Assembly: GCA_038373885.1 (NCBI GenBank)
Contig: JAWZYV010000771.1
Span: 620,001-684,000, forward strand
Origin: Cheiracanthium punctorium
Lineage: Eukaryota; Arthropoda; Arachnida; Araneae; Cheiracanthiidae
Length of the DNA stretch: 64,000 nucleotides
Reading direction: 5' to 3'
Every line of letters begins with the position of its first letter. Position 1 is the first letter of the stretch. A program made the position numbers and the translations under genes. The notes beneath the pieces are model-generated. The model did no database searches. It worked only from the letters and a program-made list of their open reading frames with translations, and was not told where the DNA came from. Positions 1 to 11,098 of the stretch are shown here, piece by piece.

Positions 1-1086
1 TTACTTTACAGATTTGGTTAAATGGCTGCTGTTCATCTTAGGAAATTTTTCTTGCAAAACTGAGGCATCCTTAGTAAAAGGTAAAAAGAGTAGTCAGCAT
101 GAAGTGAAATGCAAAATTTATTTTGATTAGATTTAAATAAATTATATTAGTTTTCTCAAAATTATATGCACTTACAGAGTTCCTTAATTCCTTTTAATTT
201 TTGAGATGCACTGCACATTTTACACGGTTTGAGGCTGATTAAACAGACTCTACTGAGAACGTCTATAATCCTCTCAGTACAGTTATTACAGTTTGATATA
301 TTTAAAATTAAGCATTCTTACTTTCAGTTTTAGTTCTCCTTTATTTCCTTACCTTGCTTTCAAAATTTGCATTTTCCTTATCGCAGGTTATAACTTTTTT
401 TTAATTCTACAATGATACTGGGACGAAGCGGCGGCAACTGTTCTAAAAATAGACCTTCCTATATCCGTATGCAATCATTAACATGTTTTGCATTTAACTT
501 TTATCCCCCTCTCCCCGTCCCACACACACAGAGACGCACATTAGGCTTTAACAGTGCTAATTTTCTTTCTTTTTCCTTTAATGCCATGCACTTCCTTTCA
601 AAATTCTGTTGGATACATAGACACTGGCAGTCTGTGTATGGACTAGTGCTGATGAAGGACGAAACTTTTCCATCCGAAACACGTGCACAACAGACAAAGT
701 CGGCTCCACGTTGACATTTTGGCCATTGGACTTTTTCGATAGGTATATAAATTACTTAAAACACAAAATTAGTTTAAACTGAATGTATGAAATCGTTCTG
801 GAACGTGTGAAATCAGAGTTCAGGAAGGGCCGTGGCCCCCATGGCCCCCTCGCTGGTGCCGCCCTTGACAACAGAACGATAAGTACTTTTCATGTGAATC
901 ATTTTACAAAGTTTTAATGATTTCCACCGTAAAGGCTGATTTTTGTTCGAACAGCGATTAGCTACAAATGGCGGTACTGATATAAAGTTCTGCTGATATT
1001 CTAGTGGTGATAAAGTAGGATTTCTTGACATTAAAATACTTACTTTTTTATTCAACTATTTTATTTTTTAAATCACTATTCTATAT
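1..1086. other. AT-rich stretch, no gene recognised
   Basis: No coding exon, RNA gene or clear repeat boundary is visible here. A short reading frame (412-714, plus strand) has a low-complexity, cysteine- and phenylalanine-rich translation and no recognisable domain. A C/G-rich patch at about 825-885 resembles the pyrimidine-rich hAT-type miniature elements found elsewhere in the window, but I could not find its second end. Confidence 0.5.
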
Positions 1087-1087
1087 G

Positions 1088-1524
1088 CAGTAGAGTCTTG
1101 ATTGTTCTAGTTTCCCATAAATTCGAGTTAGTGAAAAAAAAAAATCCGTTTAGCTCCCAGAAGTGACCAACGTATACGAAACAAGTGAAAAAAAATTTTC
1201 GCACCACAAATTTCATGCATATAGATGCCTCCACAGACACTTTTATGCAGTACTGAGATGCTGCTTTCACGATGGCTAGATATTGCTTCATGGAACTGGA
1301 TCAACGTGTTAATACAAAAAACAATTGACTGTTATTTTTAGATATAACTAACCTGTTCTAATCACCAGTAATGTAATAATATGTAACTACATTTTACATT
1401 TAAATATGCACTCAAACCACAAAAATTGCTGTACTTCCATTTATTTGTTTATTAAATTTTATTACGAAAAATCGATGATTCGGCAAGACCGGTCCCGTCC
1501 ACCTCGAATTATCGAGACTCTATT
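1088..1524. mobile_element. pogo/Tigger-like miniature element
   Basis: The two ends are imperfect inverted repeats. The left end reads CAGTAGAGTCTTGAT and the right end, reverse-complemented, reads CAATAGAGTCTCGAT. Ends of the form CAGTRGARTCTYGAT next to TA-like sites are typical of non-autonomous pogo/Tigger elements of the Tc1-mariner superfamily. No transposase remains inside. The exact termini are uncertain because the flanking dinucleotides have drifted. Confidence 0.5.
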
Positions 1525-2085
1525 GCAATCTGCAAATTTGTGGAAATCGTAAAATTTTTCCAGGGGGAAGCAAATTTTTTCTCAGGGGTTCCATTGCTTC
1601 TCAAATGCATTCCTCTGAATAGGGGCTTGACTGCATGCGAAAAAAAAAGAATAAGAATTTTGATTAATTGATAAAAGCCAGCGTAAGGAAATAAATGAAA
1701 ACAGAAAGAAATTGGAAATTAAACTGCTTACACATTAAACACATTAAATAAATAAATAAATAAATAACTGAAATGCAAATTAAAGTTGGGAGTGTATGAT
1801 CTACATCACAAAATGTTAGTTCACTTTAATGCTTTAATACACGGGATATATTGTTAATACACCGACAAGTTTTGAGGAAAAGTAGGTCGTGTCACAGGAT
1901 TGAGAACCCCCATTGCAATGGGGTCAAATCTTTTTTTTTTTTTTTTTTCATTAAAAAGTAATCACTCCGAAAAAAAAAAAAAAAGATTTTGAAACGTTAG
2001 TTAATCTTCCTTTTCAAGTTTTATAGATTTTTCTCCAAGTCACTCAAAATGAAGTACGATTCAAAATTACGGGTTGTAGCTCAAT
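1525..2085. other. Non-coding stretch with T-run and A-run
   Basis: No gene seen. A short run of TAAA units lies near 1745-1768. A T-run (about 1928-1949) and an A-run (about 1970-1984) are separated by about 20 bases and could fold back on each other. Confidence 0.5.
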
Positions 2086-2089
2086 ATTA

Positions 2090-2270
2090 CTAGGAGGAGG
2101 ACTTTCTAAGGCATTCTAACGCGTATTCATGTTACATCTGGGGAAAACTTACCAACACTCCAGACCGTTAGATTGACAGCCACGCGCTGGGACCCGAACC
2201 CGGGACATTCAAACTTCGGCTGTCTACCGTTTTTAGTGACATAACCACTGTGCCATGGTGAGGCCGAAGA
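2090..2270 (-). repeat. tRNA-derived SINE, copy a
   Basis: On the minus strand this starts with a tRNA-like head. An A-box-like block (GGCACAGTGGTTATGTC) is followed by a B-box-like GGGTTCGGGTCCC, then a tail shared with the copies at 14.5, 48.8 and 52.3 kb. Internal RNA polymerase III promoter boxes at the 5' end are the hallmark of tRNA-derived SINEs. The head has lost cloverleaf folding, so it is not a tRNA gene. The 3' end is truncated relative to the 14.5-kb copy. Confidence 0.7.
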
Positions 2271-2272
2271 AA

Positions 2273-3552
2273 ACTTTTATAAAGAAACTAAAACAGACGA
2301 AAGTCTCTAAAATATACTTTCAGTGATGACGAACCAAAGGACATAATATATTGGAATGATTTTGGGAGCTCTTGTAAAGAGAAATTCATGCTATATTCAC
2401 AATTTTCAACAAGGTACGACATTGTGCATAGCAGTAAATAGGGTCGTACATAGCGGGGGATTTAGGGGGTCTGGACAATCCTTTAGGCTTCGCAAAAGTG
2501 CTAATTTTGTGCGCATATCCATCTTTTGTTTCAGCGCATTCAAGTAATATGCGGTAAAAATATTTTTAATTTCATGTAAATTTTGAAAGATTTTTAATTA
2601 TATTTATATTTTTTTATTAATTTTGTAAAATATAATTTTATGAGTAATAAGAAAAATTTACTAAAAAAATTAAAAATTTGTAATGCATTTGAAATCTTAT
2701 TTTCAATATTTATAGTAAAATTTAATGTCAATCAAATTTAGTAGTAAGAAATGGAACTCTCCCCCCCCCCATAGCTAGACCCCCATCCCTCCCAGGTGAA
2801 ATCCGTATCTATACCCATGGCAGTAACATAAATTTCGTAGCAATTGATACACATTTATTGTAGTTAGAGAACATTCGGACCTACAGACAAACCAAAATTC
2901 TAAACACTTAGTTTGAAAGTGTTAGGGAAGCAGAGAGAAACAAAGGCCTAAAGAAAAGAAATAAAAAATATGAGATCAATATAGCCCATCAAAATATATG
3001 TACATATATATAGTTTAAAGAAAGACAAACAGCTTAACTGATTATTCCAGATACTATTAAACAATTGCTTTTATTCGACGCTTTGAAGCCCATGGTAAAC
3101 CCTAATCGATGAAAAATAACCCGGAGATGAATGATAAATAATGGAATGAAACTCGCATTAGTTTTCCATGATTAATAGATAATCTAATCACTTGGGATGG
3201 GAAGGACAAATCAGTCTTTATCCGGTAACTGACACATATTAATAAAAACATATGAGCTATGATTAATGCGACAGACAATATTGTGACTGGAGGAGATGGG
3301 TCCCCTAATTAAGCATTTATGTTAAAGCGCCGGCTTCTTTTCACGTCTTGTCTGACTTCAATCGATGTGCCATTTATCTTTCAAGGAGAATATTTTTAGG
3401 ATAAGTGTTAGGCGAAGTTTGGAAATATGGACTGAGGATGTTGTAGCTTTAATGTGACTTTAGTCAGACCTGAATGACGAAATTATTTAGGGCTTAATTT
3501 TCTTTGCCTAAATGCGGAATAAAATATTCGTAAAGTTTGTAAAATGCATATG
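2273..3552. other. Intergenic, no gene recognised
   Basis: AT-rich with poly-G/poly-C patches near 2450-2475 and 2760-2800 that look like the ends of a C-rich miniature element. Text around 2345-2420 and 2820-2905, including a run resembling ACCTACAGACAAACC, is shared in diverged form with 22.14-22.33 kb, which suggests an old dispersed repeat. Confidence 0.4.
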
Positions 3553-4292
3553 CAGGGTGCCCCAAAAAGGCGGTAACACGCTTCAATTCTTTATCTATCG
3601 GAGATAAATGATCAATGTAAATTTTTAAAATGTCCAAAATACGGTGGAAGAAAACACAACGCTAAGAAAAAATTCTTGTCGTTCATTTTGAAAACGTTAC
3701 ACTTTTTAAATTTGTATACGACCCCCGATGACAAATTCCCAACTAGTAAAATGTACTCCATACACTAATGAGTTGATGTAGAAAATTTCAGTCTTTCATC
3801 ATAAAGCGTCCAAGAGATATCTCTAAACAAAGATGCTCGGGGGCTATGCATGATTTTGAGTGTAAAAGTTTATTACAAGAGTGGAAAAAAAAATTATTTT
3901 CTTTCGTAATTTCTGTTCGACCCCGGAAATGCGATCACTCGACGTGATTTTTTTCTCTTCGAGAGCCATTGAAAACTATTTTAAGTCAGCATATACTTAT
4001 TTTCATACCTCTGACAACAGGGGCGTAGCCAGAAATTTTTCATTGGGGGGGGGGGTTTACGACTACTGCAACTCACATATATGCATACATGTGTGTGATA
4101 AGGGAATGAAGAATATACATTTTGTATGGCAAAAAAATTCCTCATGGGGGGGGGATCATGACCCCCTAACACCCCCTTGGCTACGCCCCTGTCTGACAAC
4201 TTTTAGGATATAATTCTCAAATTGTGTACATCACCTCATAAGTGTATGAGGCACCGTTTACTAATTCGGAATTTTTTTTTATATGGGGTCTT
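3553..4292 (+). repeat. ~650-bp TIR repeat, copy 1 (3'-truncated)
   Basis: Begins CAGGGTGCCCCAAAAAGGCG and is clearly homologous over several hundred bases to 41.31-41.96 kb. The shared blocks lie around 3570-3620, 3720-3840 and 3860-3970. The similarity stops near 4292. It is interrupted at 4018-4191 by a hAT-type miniature element. Ends of the CAGGGTGTCCC type beside TA are common on Tc1/mariner-related non-autonomous elements in arthropods. No protein is encoded. Confidence 0.65.
4018..4191. mobile_element. hAT-type MITE, CAGGGGCGTAGCCAG family, copy 1
   Basis: A 174-bp element with terminal inverted repeats CAGGGGCGTAGCCAG and a right end reading GGCTACGCCCCTG. An exact 8-bp target-site duplication, TCTGACAA, lies at 4010-4017 and 4192-4199. 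An 8-bp duplication with CAGNG-type ends is the hAT superfamily signature. The interior has G-runs next to the left end and C-runs next to the right end and no coding capacity. It inserted into the repeat that starts at 3553. Confidence 0.9.
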
Positions 4293-4730
4293 ATACAACA
4301 GGACTTGACATTATCAAGTCCTGTGCACTTTTGTGCATGGGGAAATTTTCAGATTTTGTGCCCTTGTACGGGATGATTATAATTAAAATTCGACTTTCAA
4401 AATCTTGTAAAGAACCACTTATCAGAATGATTTCAAATTTGAAATGCATACACTTGAAGAGGGAGAAAGAAAAAAATGTTTCAAATTGTATCAATGCTGT
4501 AAGCTTCATAGCAAAACTGTATTCTCCTCCAAGTAAAATTATGAATAGAAATACGACCGCTGTGTTGCACATTAATCATTTAATGTAATAAAGAATGTTT
4601 ATGTGTAATAAAGAATGTTGATAAAGTTTTTTATTTTTAATTATGTTTTACTCTGAATATCATTAAAATCTGCTGTTATTCTTCTTTTTATTGAAGAAAC
4701 TATGAATCGTGGTTTGAAGATTGTTTTGCT
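4293..4730. other. Intergenic, small perfect inverted repeat
   Basis: No gene. A perfect 11-bp inverted repeat (ACAGGACTTGA at 4298-4308 with its complement at 4314-4324) could form a short hairpin. Two overlapping frames on opposite strands (4283-4588 and 4291-4572) show no recognisable domain. Confidence 0.45.
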
Positions 4731-4734
4731 TTAA

Positions 4735-5181
4735 CCCTTTAACGCGCAGTGTTCCCGCTCTGGGAACACCAAACTCTGACGTTTTGACTGTTGCCAGTCA
4801 CGAAGAATAGATTTGATTTCTATAAAATAGTTGCGGGTGACAGAGCTCCACGAGAATCTTTACTTTTTTTAGCACGTCATTTGACGTAAAAAAATAGTCA
4901 GGATTATTTTTAACAGCACTGATAGCTGCTGAAAATAGAAGACTGCGAGAACATCTGGATAGATTGCCCAATGCTGAAAAAAGAGCAGCCGTTGCCATCG
5001 CTCGACTTTTTTTGACGCAGCTGGCTGTGCGCGGGTACAGCCAGCTGTCGTCAAAAAACTGTCTCTAGATCTGTGGCACGCGATGAACGTTTCGATCGTC
5101 CGCCATTTTGCTGGTAGTTAAGTCGAGCGATGGCAACGGCTGCCCTTTTTCAGCATTGGGAAAGGGTTGCGTCTCAAAGGG
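4735..5181 (-). mobile_element. piggyBac-type MITE, copy A
   Basis: Flanked on the left by TTAA (4731-4734) and on the right by ATAA, a drifted TTAA. The element begins CCCTTTAACGCGCAGTG and ends in CAAAGGG. TTAA sites and CCC/GGG ends are the piggyBac signature. Next to the CGCGCAGTG end is a non-inverted arm of about 250 bp. Toward the other end lies a hairpin whose arms carry the block GATCGAAACGTTCATCGCG. This copy lies in minus orientation relative to copies B-E. Confidence 0.85.
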
Positions 5182-5185
5182 ATAA

Positions 5186-5840
5186 TCAAGTTGATAAAAA
5201 TCTAATGTGAAATGCTTGTGAGGAAGATGGTAGGAATACATTTTCAATTGGAGAGTATTTACTGTGATCAAGTCTTTCATCACTACTAAGGCCCGAATAC
5301 TGTCCATTTCATTATGAATATTTCATTTCATATTTATATTTCATTTCCAGTTTAAGTGTGAAAAATTTGGAGTTGGGGAGGGGGGTGATGGTGGTAATTG
5401 ATTTTCTCCATGTTTAATAAGCCGTCATTCGACAAAATAAAAAGCTACTGCAAGAGAAGCTGTCATATTAAAAGTACCAAGAAAAAAATGTATATTATGA
5501 ACTAATTGATTAACTCTGCCTTGCTTTCAAGAAACACACCCCTCCTTTGATCGATGTCCTCCAACCCGTCGGAAATTCTGAAAACAATGCCTGCGTTTGA
5601 GAAATTGTGGAAAAAGGGGAGAAAGCAGTGTGTTTTGATTGGTTGACCGGTCCCAGTTCCGACGCTCTCGTAACAGGTATAAAATTCGCACTTTTCTTAT
5701 ACGGACATCCATCGTGGTAGCACCAAATGGAGGGTCGCGGCTATTTATCCGAAGAATTTGACTGGGCGTCACTAATACTCTCCGATAGCATCGTGTTAGG
5801 GCCCCAGTATTCAAAAACATTCAAAAACCAGAATATTCCA
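5186..5840. repeat. Intergenic with a repeat shared with 15.05 kb
   Basis: About 5527-5826 (minus strand) begins with a block like CTAACACGATGCTATCGGAG and contains CAAATTCTTCGGATAAATAG. Both occur in diverged form at 15054-15133, so this is an old dispersed repeat. A 97-codon open frame covers it, but its translation has no recognisable domain. The rest of the stretch shows nothing. Confidence 0.45.
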
Positions 5841-5845
5841 AAACT

Positions 5846-6045
5846 AGGGATGGACGCGAGACCGCGAGACGAGACGAGACTTCTTGTGGTCTCGTAATTT
5901 TGTGAAACGATACCTCGGTGTGCTAGACGTGACCGCGAGACGATACCTCCAATTGCAAGACAAGCCGCGGGACGATATCTCTAAGCGCGAGGCGAGACCT
6001 CGAGACGATACCACCGGGTGCGAGACAAGACTGCGAACGGTTATT
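5846..6045 (+). repeat. Minisatellite of GCGAGACGATACCTCC-like units
   Basis: Roughly 20-bp imperfect units built around GCGAGACGATACCTCCA are repeated head to tail. The start reads AGGGATGGACGCGAGACC. A related array at 7465-7655 ends with the complementary text TCCATCCCT, so the arrays may sit inside a miniature element with AGGGATGG ends. Short open frames across the array on both strands follow from the absence of stops in the unit and are not genes. Confidence 0.65.
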
Positions 6046-6095
6046 GTCAGTACTTCAAGTATATACGACATTGCACACAAATCAGTACTCCAAGG

Positions 6096-6271
6096 CAGGC
6101 ACGTAGCCAGGAAATTTTTTCGGGGGGGGGGGGGAGAATATGCGCCTGGAAAAATTTTCGGGGGGGGATATGAACATATATCTGCATAAATAGACGGAAT
6201 TTCACCACTAATCCAAAAATTTCGGGGGGGGGGATATATCCGATATCCCCCCCTCCCTGGCTACGCCCCTG
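6096..6271. mobile_element. hAT-type MITE, CAGGGGCGTAGCCAG family, copy 2
   Basis: A 176-bp element whose left end reads CAGGCACGTAGCCAG and whose right end reads CTGGCTACGCCCCTG. The 8-bp target duplication CTCCAAGG is exact (6088-6095 and 6272-6279). The interior is three G-rich stretches separated by AT-rich sequence, with no coding capacity. Confidence 0.9.
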
Positions 6272-7464
6272 CTCCAAGGAAACATGAATTTTAGAATTAA
6301 CGTTCGAACGGGCATTTATAATTATTATCCTTATATTAAAAAATGCATTTTGCAAATTAGTCTGTAATTTTTCTTGCAAGTAAATATTTAAGTGAATTAT
6401 TGAAACTTTTTTTCGCGAGTGTTGTGTCGAGTATAGGTAAAATACATTTATTAAGGAAGTTACCCCTGCGGCTGGAGCAAAGACCTGTGCCGGGAAACAA
6501 CGATGGATACAGAAGGAAAACTATAGCATTTGCGTCTTTGCAACCATAGAAAACGAAGAAAACAGTAATTTTTTTGAGGAAAAGTTATGTACTAAAACTT
6601 ATGCACTCGGGCAATGCCGGTCTACGCAGCTAGTATATATATATATATACATATATATAGTAAAATATCTAAACCTACGAATTAAGTAATCCAAACAATG
6701 ATTCCAGTAATTGTAGGCAAATTATAAAATTAAAAATAATTAGTATGAGCGGAAAAATAGAAGAAGAAGCCAATTGTAATTCACAGTAGATCACAGTAAC
6801 ATGTGGCAAAACCAATTAAACATGCCAATAGAAAAAAATGAAATGGAAATGGAAACATATATATATATATAATTTAACATGTATCACGTAATGTGTGTAA
6901 TCCCGCAAATTCACATTTTTCACAGCCAGTGGCGGACCGGGGGGGGGGGGGGGGGCTAGTGATAGGGCTCTCCTTGGCTCGAATCTATAGAGGCTTCTCG
7001 AGGACAGCCCTTGCAGCCCACCAAACCACGGGCAAATCGCTCTTTCACCCAACCACCCGATGCCTCAGTCCTGCCTTGTTCTAAAGTACGTCTCGCAACG
7101 ATTCCTGGTTCGTGTTAAAGGTAATTTGCAAGGAGATTACATTGCATGCAATTACATTTTGATACTTCGTACCCGGAAGTAAATATGAAGCAAGGGTTCA
7201 TCCAAGGGGAGGGCGCTGGGGTCGAGTGTCCCTTCCGAGAAAGATATATTTACACTAATTAAAATGGCTTTATTTCCTAACAATGGCATATTTCATGTAA
7301 TTCTGATAGTATTCAAGTTTTGGGCCGCCCCCCCCCCAAAAAAAAAATCTATATCTGACATCGATATGAAGACAATATGCGAAACCGTGATAAACGTGAG
7401 ACGACTGTACATTATTTACTTCATACAAAAAAGTAAAATTAAAGGCATTTTGGGCGTCAGACAA
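6272..7464. other. Intergenic with AT and poly-G tracts
   Basis: No gene recognised. AT runs lie at about 6632-6660 and 6855-6872. A long poly-G tract near 6940-6955 follows AGTGGCGGACC, which looks like one end of another hAT-type miniature element. Text near 7200-7260 resembles the interior of the 33.3-kb MITE. Confidence 0.45.
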
Positions 7465-7655
7465 CATGCGAGACGAGACCGCAAGACGATACCTCCAGGT
7501 GCGAGACGATACCTCCAAGTGCAAGACGAGACCTCGAGACGTTACCTTCAAGTACAAAACGAGACCTCGAGACGATACTTCGATGTGAAAGTGCAAGGCG
7601 ATACGAGACCTGGGCTATTTCTCGTCTCGTGTGGTCATAAATCCATCCCTATCCA
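7465..7655 (+). repeat. Second GAGACGATACCTCC minisatellite
   Basis: Imperfect tandem units such as GCGAGACGATACCTCCAAG, five or more in a row, followed by a reversed block (CTCGTCTCG) and TCCATCCCTATCC. It is related to the array at 5846. An open frame on each strand runs through it because the unit lacks stops. I regard both as non-coding. Confidence 0.65.
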
Positions 7656-7659
7656 AAAT

Positions 7660-8937
7660 TTTCACGTAATTTGATTGCATAGATACTAGTACTATGTGGG
7701 AAAGCAAACATTATAGGTCCCAAAATTAAAACCGTTACAAATGTCGCCAATTTTGGAGACAGCCGAATATGCTGCTGAATTTAGCGACAAAAAGCAAGTC
7801 TCCAAAACTGAACCCAGTTAGCGATATCCCCAGTATTTGGTGAGAAATCGTCCACTTAATGTTATCTATATGGAAAAATTAAAGATCTTCATCTCGCTTT
7901 CTAGTCAATCACTTTTTATGCAAGAAAAGGCAAATTTAATTATTTGACCGCTAAAACATACGAATTTTAGTCCAAATTGAACCCCAGAAGTATTATATCA
8001 GCACGAAAATTTATAACAGTAAATAAAATATGAATAATGTTTCTTCTCGTCCACTTTGAATCCCACAGTATCAAAGCAACATCTTTTACGCACTTTTAAA
8101 AAAGTAATTTATTTAATTATCTTTAGTTTCTTTAATTCGAATCGTTATTATTTTTCACTTTTTTCTTCTGAAAAGCATTAGAAACAGATTTTTTTTTTCT
8201 CCTTGAATCGTTTAATTTCGTCTGATTAAAATACTTTAACGATGTAGTGCGAGTAAGTTTAAATGAAAATTACAAAATCAATACTAACGAATGATGCATC
8301 ATTAAATGGGTTATTTTTTTTTCTCATTACAAAAGAGCGTGATGGAAGTAAACAAATAGAGGCATCTGTAAATTAAAAATATAAGGCCAAAGCGGCTTCT
8401 CGTAAAAGTTTAAAAAAACTAGTTGCTTTTTTTTAATGAAAGAAAAACATATATCTTCAGAGAAAAAAATAAAGTAGAAAGCACTCGATAAAAATATTTG
8501 TTTTGTGTTGTAGTGTGTGTAAAATATCTTCTTTGTCCTGCCAATCATTTCCTTGGTTTATCTTGCACAAAAAATATTTCCCCAAAACACTCCATTTTAA
8601 AGCATTTTTTTTTTCAAATAAGAAAGCGAAAATATCAAAATAATTAAACTGAAAATTGAATGGAATTACTAAAAAAAATATAATAATATATGAAAAAAGA
8701 AAAGAAAAGAAACAGAGCGATTTTCAAAATCTCACAAAGCTATGTACTATGACTATGTACTATGCCGTTCTTCGATGTACCATAAAATGTAGAATGCCTC
8801 ATCACAAATTGAATTCTGTGCTTACAAACAGTCAACCAGAAAGCGTCATCAAACACACAGGAAAAGTTGTCAGACATGAAGAAGTTGGAAAATATTCCAG
8901 AATAGACTACGCCACAGACAAGATAATTACTGGTCTA
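7660..8937. other. AT-rich, no gene recognised
   Basis: Contains many A- and T-runs. Open frames at 8327-8548 (minus) and 8656-9126 (plus) are low-complexity; the latter runs into the MITE at 8938. Nothing else supported. Confidence 0.5.
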
Positions 8938-9102
8938 CAGGGGCGTAGCCAGGGGGGGGATATCGGGAATATCCCCCCCCCCGAAATTTTGATTAGTGTG
9001 AAATTCCGTCTATTATACACATATAAGTTGTTCATATCCCCCCCCCCGAAATTTTTTCCAGGCTCATATCCCCCCCGAAAAATTTTCCTGGCTACGCGCC
9101 TG
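8938..9102. mobile_element. hAT-type MITE, CAGGGGCGTAGCCAG family, copy 3
   Basis: A 165-bp element starting CAGGGGCGTAGCCAG and ending CTGGCTACGCGCCTG. The 8-bp flanks are CTGGTCTA (8930-8937) and ATGGTCTA (9103-9110), 7 of 8 identical. Internal G- and C-runs match copy 2, in the opposite orientation. Confidence 0.88.
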
Positions 9103-9189
9103 ATGGTCTATGCTGTATGCTTGTAGTAATGGGCATGAAAGAATGAAACTATTCAAATTAATCGACTATTAAATGCATTCGAAATAATC

Positions 9190-9435
9190 GATTTTAAAAA
9201 TCCATTCGGACGCTCAAGACATGTCATTCGAACAGCGCACGCAATTCGAAATCTCGAATATTATTCGAATAGTGAGATCGTGATGTCTTATTCGAATAGT
9301 GAAATCGTGATTACAATTCGAGTAGTGAAATCGGGATTACTATTCGAATAGTGAAATCACGATTACTATTCGAATAGAAATCGCTAATACTGTTCGAATA
9401 GTGGAAATCGCAAATACTCACTATTCGATGTCACA
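9190..9435 (+). repeat. Minisatellite of ATTCGAATAGTGAAATCG units
   Basis: About six imperfect units of 26-30 bp carrying TATTCGAATAGTGAAATCGT-like sequence. Each unit contains the palindrome ATTCGAAT. The left flank (about 9150-9250) has more degenerate TTCGAA-containing units. No coding sequence. Confidence 0.65.
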
Positions 9436-9477
9436 TTTTATACATGTTCATAGTACAATCTGCGATGAAACAATGTA

Positions 9478-10403
9478 ATTTTTTTTTTTTCGGAACTAAG
9501 GGCCAAAGCCCCTAGACTCGCTACGCTCGCATTTCGTATGAGGCATTCGGCCCCTAAAAAGACTTCGTAAAAAAGACATAATTTCAACAAACAAAAGCCA
9601 AAGGTTGGATAAGATAGAATGCTACCGAGCTACACATTGCTTGGTTTTTGCATGTTGCTTGAACCATAAAAATTTAAACCTCGCACTATTTGTAATTATG
9701 TGAAACCCATGGGACGATTTGCGTATTAGCCAATTGTGGAGAATTTTCATAATTTGGCGACTTGCGTATACGTTAATAATTTGCTCTAAGAAAACAGTGA
9801 TTCATATGTTTTCTTTGATAAAAACTATGGAGCCGGTAGGACAGCTTGCCACCCATGGCGACTTTTCATTATTTGGCGATTTACACATGCTCACAACCTA
9901 TATTTACTGTTCATTTAAGGTTACCGGAAAACCGTTATCTATATTTTCATTTTCATAATCGTTTGCAGATTGGCGTACTTAACACCACGAATTATACCAT
10001 CTCGTCGCGCAAGCAAATATCCAAAGTGTACTATAACTGCTAGAATGGCATAGTTAACGCCGCCAAATATTTCTACTGGTATCAAATAATACAGCTGGAC
10101 CAAACCGGGTTTAAATTAATCTGCATTTTAATTATTTTTCATTTTTAAGATATTAGTTATTCTGTTTTGGAAAAACGAATAATGGGTATTTCTGAACTCC
10201 TGTTGTCTAAGCGAACTTACTATTTGAAAATTGTCAACTTTGTATAAAACATTTTGAGTTACTTATTTTATATACTTTTTATTTTGGCGTAAAATGGGTG
10301 TAATTCTACTTCATGTTTGACAATTTCACGTGATTCTACATACTTAGAATTGCATTCTTGCAAAGGAATGAATGATTTTATACCAAATCTGGCAACCATT
10401 GTG
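9478..10403 (-). repeat. ~1-kb dispersed repeat, copy 1 (minus)
   Basis: Matches 19650-20704 in inverted orientation over most of its length. Read on the minus strand, it runs from a block like CCAGATTTGGTATAAAATC to a terminal GAGCGTAGCGAGTCTAGGGG hairpin, then TAGT, a few bases and a run of A. The hairpin plus A-run at the same end in both copies suggests a retroposed element. A hairpin next to a CTAG-like end also recalls Helitrons. No protein domain is visible in the short frames inside it. Confidence 0.65.
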
Positions 10404-11094
10404 TTTTATTTTTCAGTTTTTTATTAATATCTTTTAAAATAAGTATAGATTTTCGAAATTTAAGTGACCTTATCAGGTTCCTCGGAATTTTCCGCATTCA
10501 GGAACATGTTTCTCGAAATTCAAATCCTCACGGTTTAGGAGAAGATAGCCCAACAAGCTCTGACAGCGGCGACAGCAGCGCTTACTTTTTTTAGAATAGA
10601 GAGAAACAACATTAATGTTTTTAAACCTGTTCTAAAGCCCTGTGACGGTTCACAAATAGCCTCAAACTGTACAGCAATATATACTATGAAAATCCCTCCT
10701 GTTTTCGGTTGACAATAATTGAAAAGTTGTGATTCTTTTTCATTTATTGCGACATTGTTTTCAAAGCTACGAAACAGAGCCATGGTAGACCAGCTGCTAC
10801 GGAAGACGGACTCTTAAGATAGGATCTGACAATGACATAATTTTTATTGCCACCTCATAAGCGTAGCTTGACATTTATTGATTTACTTATTTATTTATTT
10901 ATTTTGAGTGGAGGTGGCACTTACTGATTTCAAGAGTAGAAAATTGAAGTTTTTCTTAAATTTTGAAACAAATATTTTAGATAACAATACCGTGGTGTGA
11001 ATAATTAAGGTTGCAAACGCCAGGTATGTGGTAACTGAAGAAATATTTGGTTTACATGGTAAAAAAAATAAGGCATAGAAATCCTACTGTTTAG
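10404..11094. other. Intergenic, unassigned frame
   Basis: No recognised gene. An 82-codon open frame on the minus strand (10535-10783) has a fairly mixed composition but no domain I recognise and no visible splice or repeat context. It could be chance or a decayed exon. Confidence 0.35.
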
Positions 11095-11098
11095 TTAA

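Noticed and set aside
7264..7674. 136-codon plus frame and overlapping minus frame
   Set aside because: Most of the length is the stop-free minisatellite unit; no domain on either strand.
8656..9126. 156-codon frame
   Set aside because: Low-complexity Lys-rich start, unremarkable middle, and the last third is translation of the MITE at 8938.
5846..9435. CRISPR-like tandem repeats
   Set aside because: Units are imperfect and abut each other without unique spacers, and the DNA is eukaryotic; they are minisatellites.
10535..10783. 82-codon minus-strand frame as a host exon
   Set aside because: Composition is plausible but no domain, homologue from memory or splice context; kept only as unassigned.
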